The position numbers and the translations under genes were made by a program. The notes beneath the pieces were generated by a model that was not told the origin of the DNA, did no database searches, and saw nothing but the letters and a program-made list of their open reading frames with translations. A stretch of 64,000 nucleotides of DNA, taken from contig JAHHHL010000012.1 of the NCBI GenBank assembly GCA_019359375.1, forward strand, positions 62,001 to 126,000, given 5' to 3'. Shown one piece after another: positions 49,240-56,914 of this stretch; position 1 is the first letter of the stretch, and each line of letters starts with the position of its first letter. This stretch comes from Lyngbya sp. HA4199-MV5 (GTDB lineage Bacteria; Cyanobacteriota; Cyanobacteriia; Leptolyngbyales; Leptolyngbyaceae).

Positions 49240-49959
49240 ATGAAACCTTCCTTTTACTGGCTGCTGCTACCAGCCGCACTTGTCTCGCTAACCTTAAGTA
49301 GTTGCTCTGGGCAGACGACAAAAGCACCCGTTACCTCTCCTTCGCCAGTAGCCGTCGAATCACCATCACCTCAAACCGATACGTTTGACGCTGGTTTAGC
49401 CAAAGCTTCGGATGCCTCATATACCGCCAAAACGGCTGAAACTTCGGAGGATTGGGATCTGGCAGTGTCTCGCTGGCATCAAGCGATCGAGTTGATGCAA
49501 GGAGTACCAACAGGAACTGCAAACTTTGCCCAAGCGCAAGAGAAACTGGCGGAGTACAAACGCGGTTTGCTTGCTGCCCAGAAGCGGATCACACCGAAAG
49601 AAGTTGCTTCAGCGCCTGTAGTATCTGAGCCTGAGAGCACGCCCATTGCATCAAAAGTTGATACAAGCAGTTGGTCAGAAGATCAGAAAGAGCAAGTGTT
49701 TTTAGCAGCGGTTGATGGCACCGCGTCACCAGCAGAAAAGGCTTGGGGTGCAACGGTTTCCAACGCGAAAAAAGTTGAGATTGCCAAAGGCGCTTGCAAA
49801 GAATTTGATCGAGGCGCAACCTTCAACGACATAGGACTCGAAATCATTAAGGCTTTCGGCTCCAAGTCTGCCGCTGGTAGGTACACCGCTGCAATGGTGG
49901 GTGGTGGCGTATCAGTTTATTGTCCCGAACACCGCTCCAAAATACCTTCTAGCCACTAA
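49240..49959 (+). CDS. secreted lipoprotein with DUF732-like domain
   Basis: 239 aa from ATG 49240. A signal sequence MKPSFYWLLLPAALVSLTLS ends in SSC, a lipobox-like site, then a Pro/Ser/Thr linker. Residues about 45-110 are helical, possibly a TPR-like pair (DLAVSRWHQAIELM). The C-terminus (AKGACKEFDRGATFNDIGLE, AAMVGGGVSVYCPEH) has the two Cys and helix order of DUF732. Membrane-attached, facing outside the cytoplasm. Confidence 0.65.
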   Translation: MKPSFYWLLLPAALVSLTLSSCSGQTTKAPVTSPSPVAVESPSPQTDTFDAGLAKASDASYTAKTAETSEDWDLAVSRWHQAIELMQGVPTGTANFAQAQEKLAEYKRGLLAAQKRITPKEVASAPVVSEPESTPIASKVDTSSWSEDQKEQVFLAAVDGTASPAEKAWGATVSNAKKVEIAKGACKEFDRGATFNDIGLEIIKAFGSKSAAGRYTAAMVGGGVSVYCPEHRSKIPSSH

Positions 49960-49987
49960 CAACTCCTGACAATTCAACCTTTCACTT

Positions 49988-50018
49988 AACCCTCTATCGC
50001 ACGATCGAGGGTTTCTTT
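49988..50018. terminator. shared terminator between convergent genes
   Basis: AACCCTC/GAGGGTT stem with TTCTTT on the plus strand; lies between the lipoprotein gene and the convergent HTH gene. Related to the 46751 stem. Confidence 0.65.
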
Positions 50019-50289
50019 ATGACTCTCCATCATGCTCTGTATTCAAAACCTGTCTAGGGAAATTAATGCCAAAATCAATCCCTAGAACGCTTTCTATCAG
50101 TCTTAGCGTCTCTTCTGGTAAAGATTGCTTCTCATCCTCAATGCGATACCAGTTTTGAACGGACATCCCTGCGGCAGCAGCAATCTGAGTAACGCTTCTA
50201 GCGTCTCCCTTCCGCGCCTCCCTGATGCGTTTTCCGAGCTCAGGTGCTTCTACTTCTACAGTCCGTACAACTCTCACATTTTGAACCAT
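50017..50289 (-). CDS. XRE-family HTH regulator
   Basis: 90 aa. LGKRIREARKGDARSVTQIA, AAAGMSVQNWYRIEDEKQSL, and PEETLRLIESVLG form the Cro/CI-type helix-turn-helix. Small, with no cleavage domain. A palindromic site (50355-50384) lies upstream, suggesting autoregulation of the early region. Confidence 0.8.
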   Translation of the reverse strand: MVQNVRVVRTVEVEAPELGKRIREARKGDARSVTQIAAAAGMSVQNWYRIEDEKQSLPEETLRLIESVLGIDFGINFPRQVLNTEHDGES

Positions 50290-50726
50290 TAAATCACCAC
50301 CTTAAAGTGTGTCACGTCTTGAGTAATGTGTACATAGTAATGTATCACTCAACTCACGTCAAGTTTAAGTTTTAACTTGACGTGTTTAACGTAATGAGTT
50401 AATCTTAATTCATGGGTGAGGGACGGGGAACAGAGAACGCCAGACACTACGCCCCCGCCACGCCGCTGAGACTCTCGCTAACCAGGCACTCAACCGGAAC
50501 CTCACCCACACTCAAGACAACGCCATCACACGGTCACGCCAAGCGCCCGCCGTCACCAAAGGGCACCACGACGTAGGGTTCGTCACAGGGTCGCTGAGCA
50601 GCCAAATGGAGATTGGCTAGTGGAACGGCTTTACCGCCTCAGTCCTGAAATTACGTTAATGCCAGCGAGGACGGTCTCAACTCCGTGTAAAGGCAGAGAG
50701 GCGTACTTTTCAACTGGAGAAACAAA
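50290..50726. promoter_or_regulatory. regulatory region without a convincing gene
   Basis: About 440 bases upstream of the XRE gene. It contains the palindrome at 50355 and a related half-site (CACGTCTTGAG near 50324). Between 50410 and 50600 the plus strand has an open frame rich in Pro, Thr and His that does not look like a protein. Confidence 0.45.
50355..50384. promoter_or_regulatory. operator palindrome for the XRE regulator
   Basis: CACGTCAAGTT (50355-50365) and AACTTGACGTG (50374-50384), perfect 11-bp arms with an 8-base centre, in the A/T-rich upstream region of the repressor gene. Confidence 0.7.
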
Positions 50727-50942
50727 ATGAAAACCACCGTAACGTTTGAAGAACTCAGAAAACTGCACATTGGCGACCAACTTGAAAATCCTTCCCGTTG
50801 CGGAGTGGCTGAAGTCATCCATAACGAGGAGCATTGCGTTGCGATCAGGGTCATCGACGGAGACGAAAGTCTCCGTATTGGAGCGACCATCAGCTATAGA
50901 GAGTCTGAGAGTTTGCACGGAGGATGGGAAATTCCTCAATAA
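50727..50942 (+). CDS. small hypothetical protein
   Basis: 71 aa, with GGAG eight bases upstream. MKTTVTFEELRKLHIGDQLE, acidic, beta-rich. First plus-strand early gene after the operator region. Unknown. Confidence 0.55.
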   Translation: MKTTVTFEELRKLHIGDQLENPSRCGVAEVIHNEEHCVAIRVIDGDESLRIGATISYRESESLHGGWEIPQ

Positions 50943-51091
50943 CTTTTAGAGCCGATCGCAGTTTTGGAGGCAAGCTTTAACGCCTCCCGCTAACGTGCCA
51001 ACGCCCGATTCCAAGTTCGGGGGGAAGAAGACGGAGGAGCGTACACCAACAGTTAACGGAGTAAAACAATAACCACTTACAAAGACACACC

Positions 51092-51241
51092 ATGAGTAAA
51101 AACCAAAAGCCCAATGTCTATACGCCCACAGGAGCGGGCACCGTCGCCTCCAAAGATGTCAAAAACAACGAGGTAACGGTAACGGTCGTCTATCCCAATG
51201 GCGATCGAACAACCTGGTCTGACGACGAGGTTGTTTATTGA
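51092..51241 (+). CDS. 49-aa protein
   Basis: MSKNQKPNVYTPTGAGTVAS, then NNEVTVTVVYPNGDRTTWSD. The alternating beta pattern VTVVYPNGD and a clean stop suggest a real small protein of an SH3-like size. Unknown role. Confidence 0.45.
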   Translation: MSKNQKPNVYTPTGAGTVASKDVKNNEVTVTVVYPNGDRTTWSDDEVVY

Positions 51242-51253
51242 TCGCCGCGCAGC

Positions 51254-51457
51254 TTAGAGTAAGCCATCTTCCCGCAACTTTGCTTCCACCGCCGATCGCA
51301 CGTAATCAGCTTTTGCTGTGCCCATCGCACGCAAGAGCGCGTCGATCGTGGGCGGAAATTTAAAAGATAACGGACGTTGATCGCTGGTTGTCCCTAGACC
51401 TTTGCTCCATTGTTTTTTTGCTGCTGCCGCTTCTGGATTATGTTTACGTTTTGCCAT
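51254..51457 (-). CDS. small ribbon-helix-helix-like protein
   Basis: 67 aa. Basic start (MAKRKHNPEAAAAKKQW), then RPLSFKFPPTIDALLRAMGT and ADYVRSAVEAKL, a strand-helix-helix arrangement. Convergent with the plus-strand genes on its left. A palindrome lies upstream (51508). Confidence 0.55.
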   Translation of the reverse strand: MAKRKHNPEAAAAKKQWSKGLGTTSDQRPLSFKFPPTIDALLRAMGTAKADYVRSAVEAKLREDGLL

Positions 51458-51507
51458 ATCGATCCTTTATCTTTTTACTACTATAGCGCGTAAACTCCCA
51501 GCAAAAT

Positions 51508-51521
51508 CAGTAAAACTACTG
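51508..51521. promoter_or_regulatory. short palindrome upstream of 51254-51457
   Basis: CAGTA-AAAC-TACTG between divergent genes; a small repressor site is possible. Confidence 0.4.
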
Positions 51522-51577
51522 AGGACTGCGAGTAGACGCGCTGCTAAGATGGACGCATCACTTCAAGAGGTTTTTCA

Positions 51578-51793
51578 ATGCACGCACCCACCCCTGCCGA
51601 ACGCGCCGCTCTGATCGCCCCCCACTTGGGCGTTTCGCGCCCCTTCAGCGCTGCTGGCTCGTCCCTGATCGACCAGATCCGAGAGCCGCTGTTTGAGGCG
51701 CAGTCGCTCGATCCAGCCGAAGAAGCGCGGCTACTGGCTGCTCTGTCCGTCCAGATCGCCGGACGGCTGGCAGCGCTCCACGGTTGCCGCTAG
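51578..51793 (+). CDS. small hypothetical protein
   Basis: 71 aa, helical, Ala/Leu-rich (MHAPTPAERAALIAPHLG). Locally higher GC than its neighbours. Unknown. Confidence 0.45.
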   Translation: MHAPTPAERAALIAPHLGVSRPFSAAGSSLIDQIREPLFEAQSLDPAEEARLLAALSVQIAGRLAALHGCR

Positions 51794-51850
51794 ACCGCGA
51801 GGGGCGGGTTGCGCCGCCCCCTTTGCACCCCACACCCCACACCCCACACC

Positions 51851-52324
51851 ATGCAATCCTTAATCGCCCACTACAACACCGCCGCTTTTCTCCGCACCTT
51901 CGCTGCCTCCTGCTACGTCGCTGGCAAATTGGTTTACGGCGAGATCAAGTCGATCGCGCTTGAACTCTGGACCATCTACACCAGCGAACGAGCGAAGCGG
52001 CTCTACACCTTCCTGATCCTCTCGGTCATTGCCCTTGCTTGGATGGGTGCCTTCGCTGCCGTCTGGTTGGGCAATCGCAGCCGCGAACAATTTGACCGCT
52101 TCGTTGCTTGGCGCGATCGGTTCATCGCTTCCCATCTAGAGCAGCCTTCCGAGTGCCTGGTCGGTGACGAAATTGCTAAAGCGGGTTGCGCTGTGATTGC
52201 TGAACTCTTTGCTCAAGCCGATGCCATCATGGCTCACCCGGTTTACGCTGATGCACCCGCCACACCCATCAAGCGCCGTCGCAAGGTCAAAGGTTTTCAA
52301 TCCGCACAGGAGGTGATCGCCTAA
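51851..52324 (+). CDS. membrane protein
   Basis: 157 aa from ATG 51851, following a run of 7-base ACACCCC repeats instead of a normal ribosome-binding site. One membrane helix about 55-75 (LILSVIALAWMGAFAAVWLG), then a cytoplasmic or periplasmic helical part and basic KRRRKVKG. Unknown. Confidence 0.6.
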   Translation: MQSLIAHYNTAAFLRTFAASCYVAGKLVYGEIKSIALELWTIYTSERAKRLYTFLILSVIALAWMGAFAAVWLGNRSREQFDRFVAWRDRFIASHLEQPSECLVGDEIAKAGCAVIAELFAQADAIMAHPVYADAPATPIKRRRKVKGFQSAQEVIA

Positions 52325-52406
52325 CAGACCGCTGCTGCCTGCGAACAGCGTGAGCGATCGCGCAAACACCTATTTCATTCATTTCATTACTAAGGAGAAA
52401 GTAAAA

Positions 52407-52565
52407 ATGGATCGCTACTTTTACAAAGAGATGGATGGCTGGTACGACACGCTGAGATCCAGCCTCAGCCCAGCCATACTGTCGAACAAAGGTTGGACTG
52501 AATGCAGCGAAAGCGCATTCCATGCCTACCGTGAGAAGAATGCAATGCGGAATGCTGGCTGGTAA
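52407..52565 (+). CDS. 52-aa protein
   Basis: From ATG 52407, preceded by a strong TAAGGAGAAAG site. MDRYFYKEMDGWYDTLRSSL, aromatic and acidic. Good translation signal but no family. Confidence 0.5.
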   Translation: MDRYFYKEMDGWYDTLRSSLSPAILSNKGWTECSESAFHAYREKNAMRNAGW

Positions 52566-52687
52566 ACCGTCAAAACGAAGATTACAGAGACTAGAGATTA
52601 ACGCGCAACGCAAAAGAGCGCCCCGACTGCAATCGGAAGCGCTCTCAACAAAGTCCATCCAACTAGCACAGAAGGTAGACAAGCACC

Positions 52688-52948
52688 ATGTTAACAGCAC
52701 GGATCAATTTTCCTGCGACTGCTCCAGTTAGCGACCTTGACGCACCCGCCCTGAAAACGTTTAAGCATCGGGTCACCCTGGTCAACCATCAGACCGATCG
52801 CAGCCATCAGATCGAAGTGACGACTTTCAGCGACAGCTTTAACGCGATTCAGCGCGAAGTGGCTTACGTGCGATCGACCTGTCCCGCTTTGCAAGGCTAC
52901 GCGATGGCTGATGCTCCGGTTGAATTGTTGAGCGGCAAACCGTTCTAG
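52688..52948 (+). CDS. small hypothetical protein
   Basis: 86 aa. TFKHRVTLVNHQTDRSHQIE, then IQREVAYVRSTCPALQGYAM. A compact alpha/beta pattern. Early-region cargo of unknown role. Confidence 0.5.
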   Translation: MLTARINFPATAPVSDLDAPALKTFKHRVTLVNHQTDRSHQIEVTTFSDSFNAIQREVAYVRSTCPALQGYAMADAPVELLSGKPF

Positions 52949-52989
52949 CTTTTTGGCTTAGAGGTGCATCTACTCCCATTCCTTCACCC

Positions 52990-53202
52990 ATGAGTAGCAC
53001 CATGCCTCAAATTCATATCGTTTGTCGTGGCAATTTGCGGCACCGCGTCGTTGCTTACGATGCCACTTTCTTGTTGTTTCTGCCCCATCTCCGATCGTTC
53101 CCTCGGTTTCTTGATGCAGCCGAAGCCCATGACTACTGCACCAAACTCAACGCAAGAGCGATCGCCGCCGACCAAAGCAAAGCGATCGCCTTGAGCCAGT
53201 AA
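52990..53202 (+). CDS. small hypothetical protein
   Basis: 70 aa; a Met at residue 5 is an alternative start. Basic and hydrophobic (RVVAYDATFLLFLPHLRSFP). Unknown. Confidence 0.45.
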   Translation: MSSTMPQIHIVCRGNLRHRVVAYDATFLLFLPHLRSFPRFLDAAEAHDYCTKLNARAIAADQSKAIALSQ

Positions 53203-53223
53203 ACCACTAACTCTGCATCAATT

Positions 53224-53451
53224 ATGCACTTCTATACTCTTTGTCCCAAGCATCCTGAATGTGGATGCTCCGACTTCTGCAAGGATGGCGATTGCTTCGG
53301 TCCCAAACCTCAACAGCGAGGCATCATGGCTCTAGTACTTCTGTTTTTTATGGCATTGTTTCTGATGCCGCTGGCAGCACTGGCATCGCCTTACAATCCA
53401 CCGCCCACGATCGGCAGTCCTTCTAGAACGGGTGGCTCTGGTACACGTTAG
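53224..53451 (+). CDS. Cys-rich membrane microprotein
   Basis: 75 aa. Five Cys in the first 24 residues (LCPKHPECGCSDFCKDGDCF), then one membrane helix about 35-54 (MALVLLFFMALFLMPLAALA), then a Pro/Ser/Gly tail. The Cys set could bind a metal on the inner side. Confidence 0.55.
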   Translation: MHFYTLCPKHPECGCSDFCKDGDCFGPKPQQRGIMALVLLFFMALFLMPLAALASPYNPPPTIGSPSRTGGSGTR

Positions 53452-53503
53452 CTGAAGCTCGGTCCGTCGTGTGTTCCCCTTCCTTCCTTCATCCTTTCAA
53501 ACC

Positions 53504-53725
53504 ATGTCAATAAACGAACGCCTCCCCATCCCTAGCGCTGAACGAATCTGCCAAGCCACGCTCGCACCAGAACGGGTCGCTACATTGGTAAGTTGTGCCG
53601 TGAAACTAATTGATGTGCTTGATCTGTACATCGAAGATCCAAACCCGATCGGGTTACAACTGCTGCGAGAACTGGCTGATGATTTGGAGACAGCGATCGC
53701 GCAAGCCGTCTTAACAGCACAATAA
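53504..53725 (+). CDS. small helical protein
   Basis: 73 aa from ATG 53504. MSINERLPIPSAERICQATL, then amphipathic helices. Unknown. Confidence 0.5.
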   Translation: MSINERLPIPSAERICQATLAPERVATLVSCAVKLIDVLDLYIEDPNPIGLQLLRELADDLETAIAQAVLTAQ

Positions 53726-53756
53726 CCCTGCCCGTGTGTTCCCTCGCCATTCACAT

Positions 53757-54047
53757 ATGCACTACCCAGAACCAGATGCTCTGACCCAGTTGGAGCAAAA
53801 ATTAGACAATTTTCACCGCACCAGCCGATCGCAGTACGCCAATTATCTGGCACTGCTCAACTCAGCAGAGAACTACACCCGCAAGGGGCAGGCTGTACCC
53901 GATCGCATTCGGGTGGCGATCGCCGCTCGGTTAGCGTACCTGAAACGGTTGCAAGATGTGAGCGATCGGCTGCTGGCTCAGAGCCTGATTTTGGCAGAAG
54001 CACTAACTACAACGGCGAGCCATGAACCAACCACAAGCAACTTTTGA
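53757..54047 (+). CDS. small helical protein
   Basis: 96 aa from ATG 53757. LTQLEQKLDNFHRTSRSQYA, then RLAYLKRLQDVSDRLLAQSL. Overlaps the next gene by 26 bases, implying coupling. Confidence 0.5.
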   Translation: MHYPEPDALTQLEQKLDNFHRTSRSQYANYLALLNSAENYTRKGQAVPDRIRVAIAARLAYLKRLQDVSDRLLAQSLILAEALTTTASHEPTTSNF

Positions 54048-54255
54048 CGGCGAACCCGTCACCGTCGCGCAGAGCACCACACCTGGCAAACTTATGCGCG
54101 ACGGCGAAGCCCTCTATCACGTCAAATTGGAGCCATTGCCCAGTGGCGGCATGGCTCAATACTGGCTGACGCAATCAGAAGTCGAGCAATCTATCAAAGG
54201 TGGGTTTGCAGCCATCCGTCGATTGCAACAAGCTTGGCTGAACCAGGTGGCTTAA
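54022..54255 (+). CDS. small hypothetical protein
   Basis: 77 aa. VAQSTTPGKLMRDGEALYHV, a beta-rich start, then helix (VEQSIKGGFAAIRRLQQAWL). Last gene before the inverted-repeat cluster. Confidence 0.5.
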   Translation: MNQPQATFDGEPVTVAQSTTPGKLMRDGEALYHVKLEPLPSGGMAQYWLTQSEVEQSIKGGFAAIRRLQQAWLNQVA

Positions 54256-54283
54256 GTAATTCTACTGAAGGGGTAAATTTAAA

Positions 54284-54350
54284 AACGGTGATACCGTTGT
54301 ACTTACCTCGATTCTCAGCATAATTGCTGAGACGAGTCGGTTTCCAAACC
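54284..54350. promoter_or_regulatory. three consecutive palindromes
   Basis: AACGGT-GAT-ACCGTT (54284-54298), CTCAGCA-TAAT-TGCTGAG flanked by CTCG/CGAG (54307-54336), and GGTTTCCAAACC (54339-54350). The 158-base gap before the next gene holds nothing else. The first stem may terminate the upstream genes and the others act as operator or leader structures. Confidence 0.45.
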
Positions 54351-54413
54351 TGTCCAGCACTGTTCCAAAGATTACCAAGTCGAAAGACTTCCGGCGCTCT
54401 TGCATTAAAGTTT

Positions 54414-55145
54414 ATGTCTGACCTTCAAAACCTCAGCCTGTCAGCATTTGAGGCTGAAGTACGGCAAGCCTCTTGCACACTTTCCCTGTCTACAGAGCCA
54501 GGGTCAGATGTTCTAGAGCAAGGTGTTTGGTTCCTCAATTGCCCAGATGGTCCCACAGCCGATCGCTTCCTGTCGCAACGGCGGCGTTTAGCCCAAATTG
54601 CCTTGTTTAATCAAGTCCCTCAAATTAATGTGAGAGTGAGCGGCGATCGGTACGACACGATCTGCCCTTCGGTGCATTTATTATTGGGTGCCATGCCACA
54701 GAACAGGGTTTTAACGGTCAACGATCTGCCTCGTGATGCCAGTGGGATGCGGCTTATTGGCGATCGTTCGATACTGCGATCGCTTGTGCTAAGCAATCCC
54801 AATCTTAAAGTGATTCAGTTTTCCAATGATGTTGGCTTAGCATCCGGATCTAACTGCCTTTCTGCTTGCGCGCTCAGTGTTGAGCAGTGGGAAGGGCGTA
54901 GAATGCATGGCGAAACTCAGATTAAGGGTATTCGCACCTGGATACCGGAATACTGGGAGCAATTTCAGACGTTGTTGTTCAGCCATGCTAGCACCGATGT
55001 CGAGTTTGACTACCCCGCCTTCCGCTACGACGGCTCACCCATCTACCAATTTGTCAGAGCGGGCTTAGCCATTTACCGCGATCCTCAAGGCAAAAGTCAG
55101 CTCGTGAGGATGGTCGATCTTTTGCAGCTCAAGGATGGGCATTAG
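54414..55145 (+). CDS. hypothetical protein
   Basis: 243 aa from ATG 54414 (MSDLQNLSLSAFEAEVRQ). Mixed alpha/beta, about 5 Cys, no motif I know. It converges with, and overlaps by 17 bases, the regulator on the minus strand. Could be controlled with it. Confidence 0.55.
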   Translation: MSDLQNLSLSAFEAEVRQASCTLSLSTEPGSDVLEQGVWFLNCPDGPTADRFLSQRRRLAQIALFNQVPQINVRVSGDRYDTICPSVHLLLGAMPQNRVLTVNDLPRDASGMRLIGDRSILRSLVLSNPNLKVIQFSNDVGLASGSNCLSACALSVEQWEGRRMHGETQIKGIRTWIPEYWEQFQTLLFSHASTDVEFDYPAFRYDGSPIYQFVRAGLAIYRDPQGKSQLVRMVDLLQLKDGH

Positions 55146-55785
55146 CTTGGTGATCAACTGATGCGTGCCCGTTGCCATGACCTTTCAAAACGCTAACGTA
55201 AAACTCGCTGGCAGCATCCAGCCCAAACAACGCCGCCCAACCATAAACATTAAACGGTTTGCCATCTAGCTCCACAATCGCAGCCAGTTTACCCAAAAAA
55301 TTGCCATCTAACCAGTAAGGCTGTCCTTGTAGTAATGTCGCCAGAAACGCTCTTTGGTCAGCTTTCTGCTGCGGGAAAATTTTAGCGGCTAATTGCTCAA
55401 GTGTCAGCCCGTCGCGCTCAGCCTGAGCCACGATCGCAGACCGTGCTTGCTGCAAATGCTCAGGTAAGAGCTGTATTTTTGGGGATGGCTCTGGTTGGGT
55501 ATCCCCTCCTTCGGTCGCTACCAGGAGATAGTCTTCCAACGTGTAAGCTTGGCCATCCGCGCGACAGAAACGTTTTAGTCGTGCTAACGCCCAAACCAAT
55601 CCGATCGGTGGTTCGAGTCCAACGCCCTTACGAAACCGTTGCAGCTTGGGCATGTTGGTGTCATAACCAACTGTTGCTAATTCTTCGACTAATTGCTCCA
55701 TTGTGACCGGGGCGGCTTCCATCAAATCACGGATCAGCCTGCCTAACCGCTGCATTCCGGCTTCAGAAAAGTTGTAAGCGCCCAT
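55129..55785 (-). CDS. HTH regulator of the cyanobacterial type
   Basis: 218 aa from ATG 55785 (MGAYNFSEAGMQRLGRLIRD). The N-terminal part APVTMEQLVEELATVGYDTN, then LQRFRKGVGLEPPIGLVWAL, corresponds to an XRE-like HTH found in cyanobacterial proteins starting MG-YN. A second helical domain (LTLEQLAAKIFPQQKADQRA) may be a further HTH. Four palindromes with TTGAT/ATCAA half-sites lie upstream, so autoregulation is likely. A phage repressor is possible. Confidence 0.65.
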   Translation of the reverse strand: MGAYNFSEAGMQRLGRLIRDLMEAAPVTMEQLVEELATVGYDTNMPKLQRFRKGVGLEPPIGLVWALARLKRFCRADGQAYTLEDYLLVATEGGDTQPEPSPKIQLLPEHLQQARSAIVAQAERDGLTLEQLAAKIFPQQKADQRAFLATLLQGQPYWLDGNFLGKLAAIVELDGKPFNVYGWAALFGLDAASEFYVSVLKGHGNGHASVDHQANAHP

Positions 55786-55810
55786 AAGACCTCTGCCATT
55801 GCGTTGCTCA

Positions 55811-55870
55811 AATTGTACCAATTTGATTATCAAGTTTCGATAAATCAAGCTTGACAGATCAACATTGATC
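55811..55870. promoter_or_regulatory. operator cluster with TTGAT/ATCAA half-sites
   Basis: AATTG-TAC-CAATT (55811-55823), TTGAT-T-ATCAA (55823-55833), TCAAGCTTGA (55845-55854) and GATCAA-CA-TTGATC (55857-55870) between divergent genes. Centres are spaced by roughly 11, 22 and 14 bases. Confidence 0.65.
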
Positions 55871-55924
55871 ATTGATTATTGAAAAACCAGCAGATGGATG
55901 GGGCTGGTCACGAATGATTCCTCA

Positions 55925-56167
55925 ATGCACCCAACCCGCTATCTGAGCGGGTTCTTTCAGACCTTATTGGAGCGCCACAGGTATTCCCAAGCCATGCATA
56001 GACTTCTAGAACTACCGCACGCAGAACGCAAAACACTCTTTGTCCATGAAAGCTTGGTTACTCGGATCAAAGCCGCTGCCCTTCCCGGTGAGCATCAATG
56101 GCAGACAGTGCAACGACTTCTTGAAGCTGGCTTGCGTCAGCACTCAGCCAACGATCGGGTTGCCTAA
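55925..56167 (+). CDS. small DNA-binding candidate
   Basis: 80 aa from ATG 55925. The C-terminal part (FVHESLVTRIKAAALPGEHQ, then VQRLLEAGLRQH) resembles a ribbon-helix-helix strand and helices. Divergent from the HTH gene across the operator cluster. Confidence 0.5.
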   Translation: MHPTRYLSGFFQTLLERHRYSQAMHRLLELPHAERKTLFVHESLVTRIKAAALPGEHQWQTVQRLLEAGLRQHSANDRVA

Positions 56168-56176
56168 AAATTAAAC

Positions 56177-56195
56177 GCCGGAACACAACTCCGGC
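56177..56195 (+). terminator. hairpin after 55925-56167
   Basis: GCCGGA/TCCGGC with a 7-base loop, followed by TTGTA. Weak T run. Confidence 0.4.
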
Positions 56196-56232
56196 TTGTA
56201 GCCATTCGCCCGTGTCTTGGCACGGACAGACT

Positions 56233-56676
56233 ATGACCACTGTAACGCAAGACTCCAGTCAACCCGCGCTCACTACCGAAGCCGATCGCCTCCTCGAACA
56301 ACTCCGCACCTGGAGCCAGCACGACCCCGACTTTTGCCGCATCGAGCGCACCAATTTCAGTGGCGGGCATGACATCGATGTACGGGTGGGGGATACCTGG
56401 TTCACCATTTGGGCTACAACTTTTGGTGCCATTTCCAGCAGTGGGTTAGCGATGCTGCTGTCGGCATTGATGAGTGCGATCGCCATCAAAGAATGGTTGT
56501 TAGACCTTGAATTTTACAAGCACTCCGAAACAAGTGAATTGCGCTGGGATGTAATGGTTTACTCTGCTGGGCGTTTAGCAGTAGACGAGCCATACAGAGG
56601 TGATCATACGCAAGCCGCGATCGCACTCCTCACCGCTTTCCTTGCAGCATTGGAGGGTAAGCATGGGCATTCATAA
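56233..56676 (+). CDS. hypothetical protein
   Basis: 147 aa from ATG 56233. A beta sheet (DIDVRVGDTWFTIWATTFG) followed by hydrophobic helix ISSSGLAMLLSALMSAIAI. Overlaps the next gene by 14 bases. Unknown. Confidence 0.55.
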   Translation: MTTVTQDSSQPALTTEADRLLEQLRTWSQHDPDFCRIERTNFSGGHDIDVRVGDTWFTIWATTFGAISSSGLAMLLSALMSAIAIKEWLLDLEFYKHSETSELRWDVMVYSAGRLAVDEPYRGDHTQAAIALLTAFLAALEGKHGHS

Positions 56677-56914
56677 CCGCGAACCCCTGCGCCAGAAAGA
56701 GCGCGTTGCTTCAATGCAGGCAAAGAATCACAAGCGGGTACTAGAGGCGATCGCCCGCTTGTCGCTGACAGGCAAACCATTTAGCAAACAGGAAGTTTTG
56801 CTTCAGGCAGGTTTGTATGTCACAGGTCACAGGGCAAGGACGTACATCGATCGCGCCCCTGAGTTGTCGGAAGCGTACCAAGCAGCGATGCAAAAGATGG
56901 AGGTTGGCGCATGA
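56663..56914 (+). CDS. small basic helical protein
   Basis: 83 aa from ATG 56663 with GGAGGG upstream. RVLEAIARLSLTGKPFSKQE, then VLLQAGLYVTGHRARTYIDR looks like a winged-helix-type DNA reader. Overlaps the next gene (4 bases). Confidence 0.5.
   Translation: MGIHNREPLRQKERVASMQAKNHKRVLEAIARLSLTGKPFSKQEVLLQAGLYVTGHRARTYIDRAPELSEAYQAAMQKMEVGA

Noticed and set aside
50412-50576. 54-codon plus-strand ORF starting MGEGRGTENARH
   Set aside because: Rich in Pro, Thr and His, no ribosome-binding site, unlike neighbouring proteins.
50966-50987. GGAGGC/GCCTCC hairpin
   Set aside because: A stem near the end of the 50727 gene without a T run; too little to call a terminator or RNA.
52287-52700. 137-aa minus-strand ORF
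   Set aside because: It opposes the well-initiated 52407-52565 gene and has many Cys and Ser from antisense reading.
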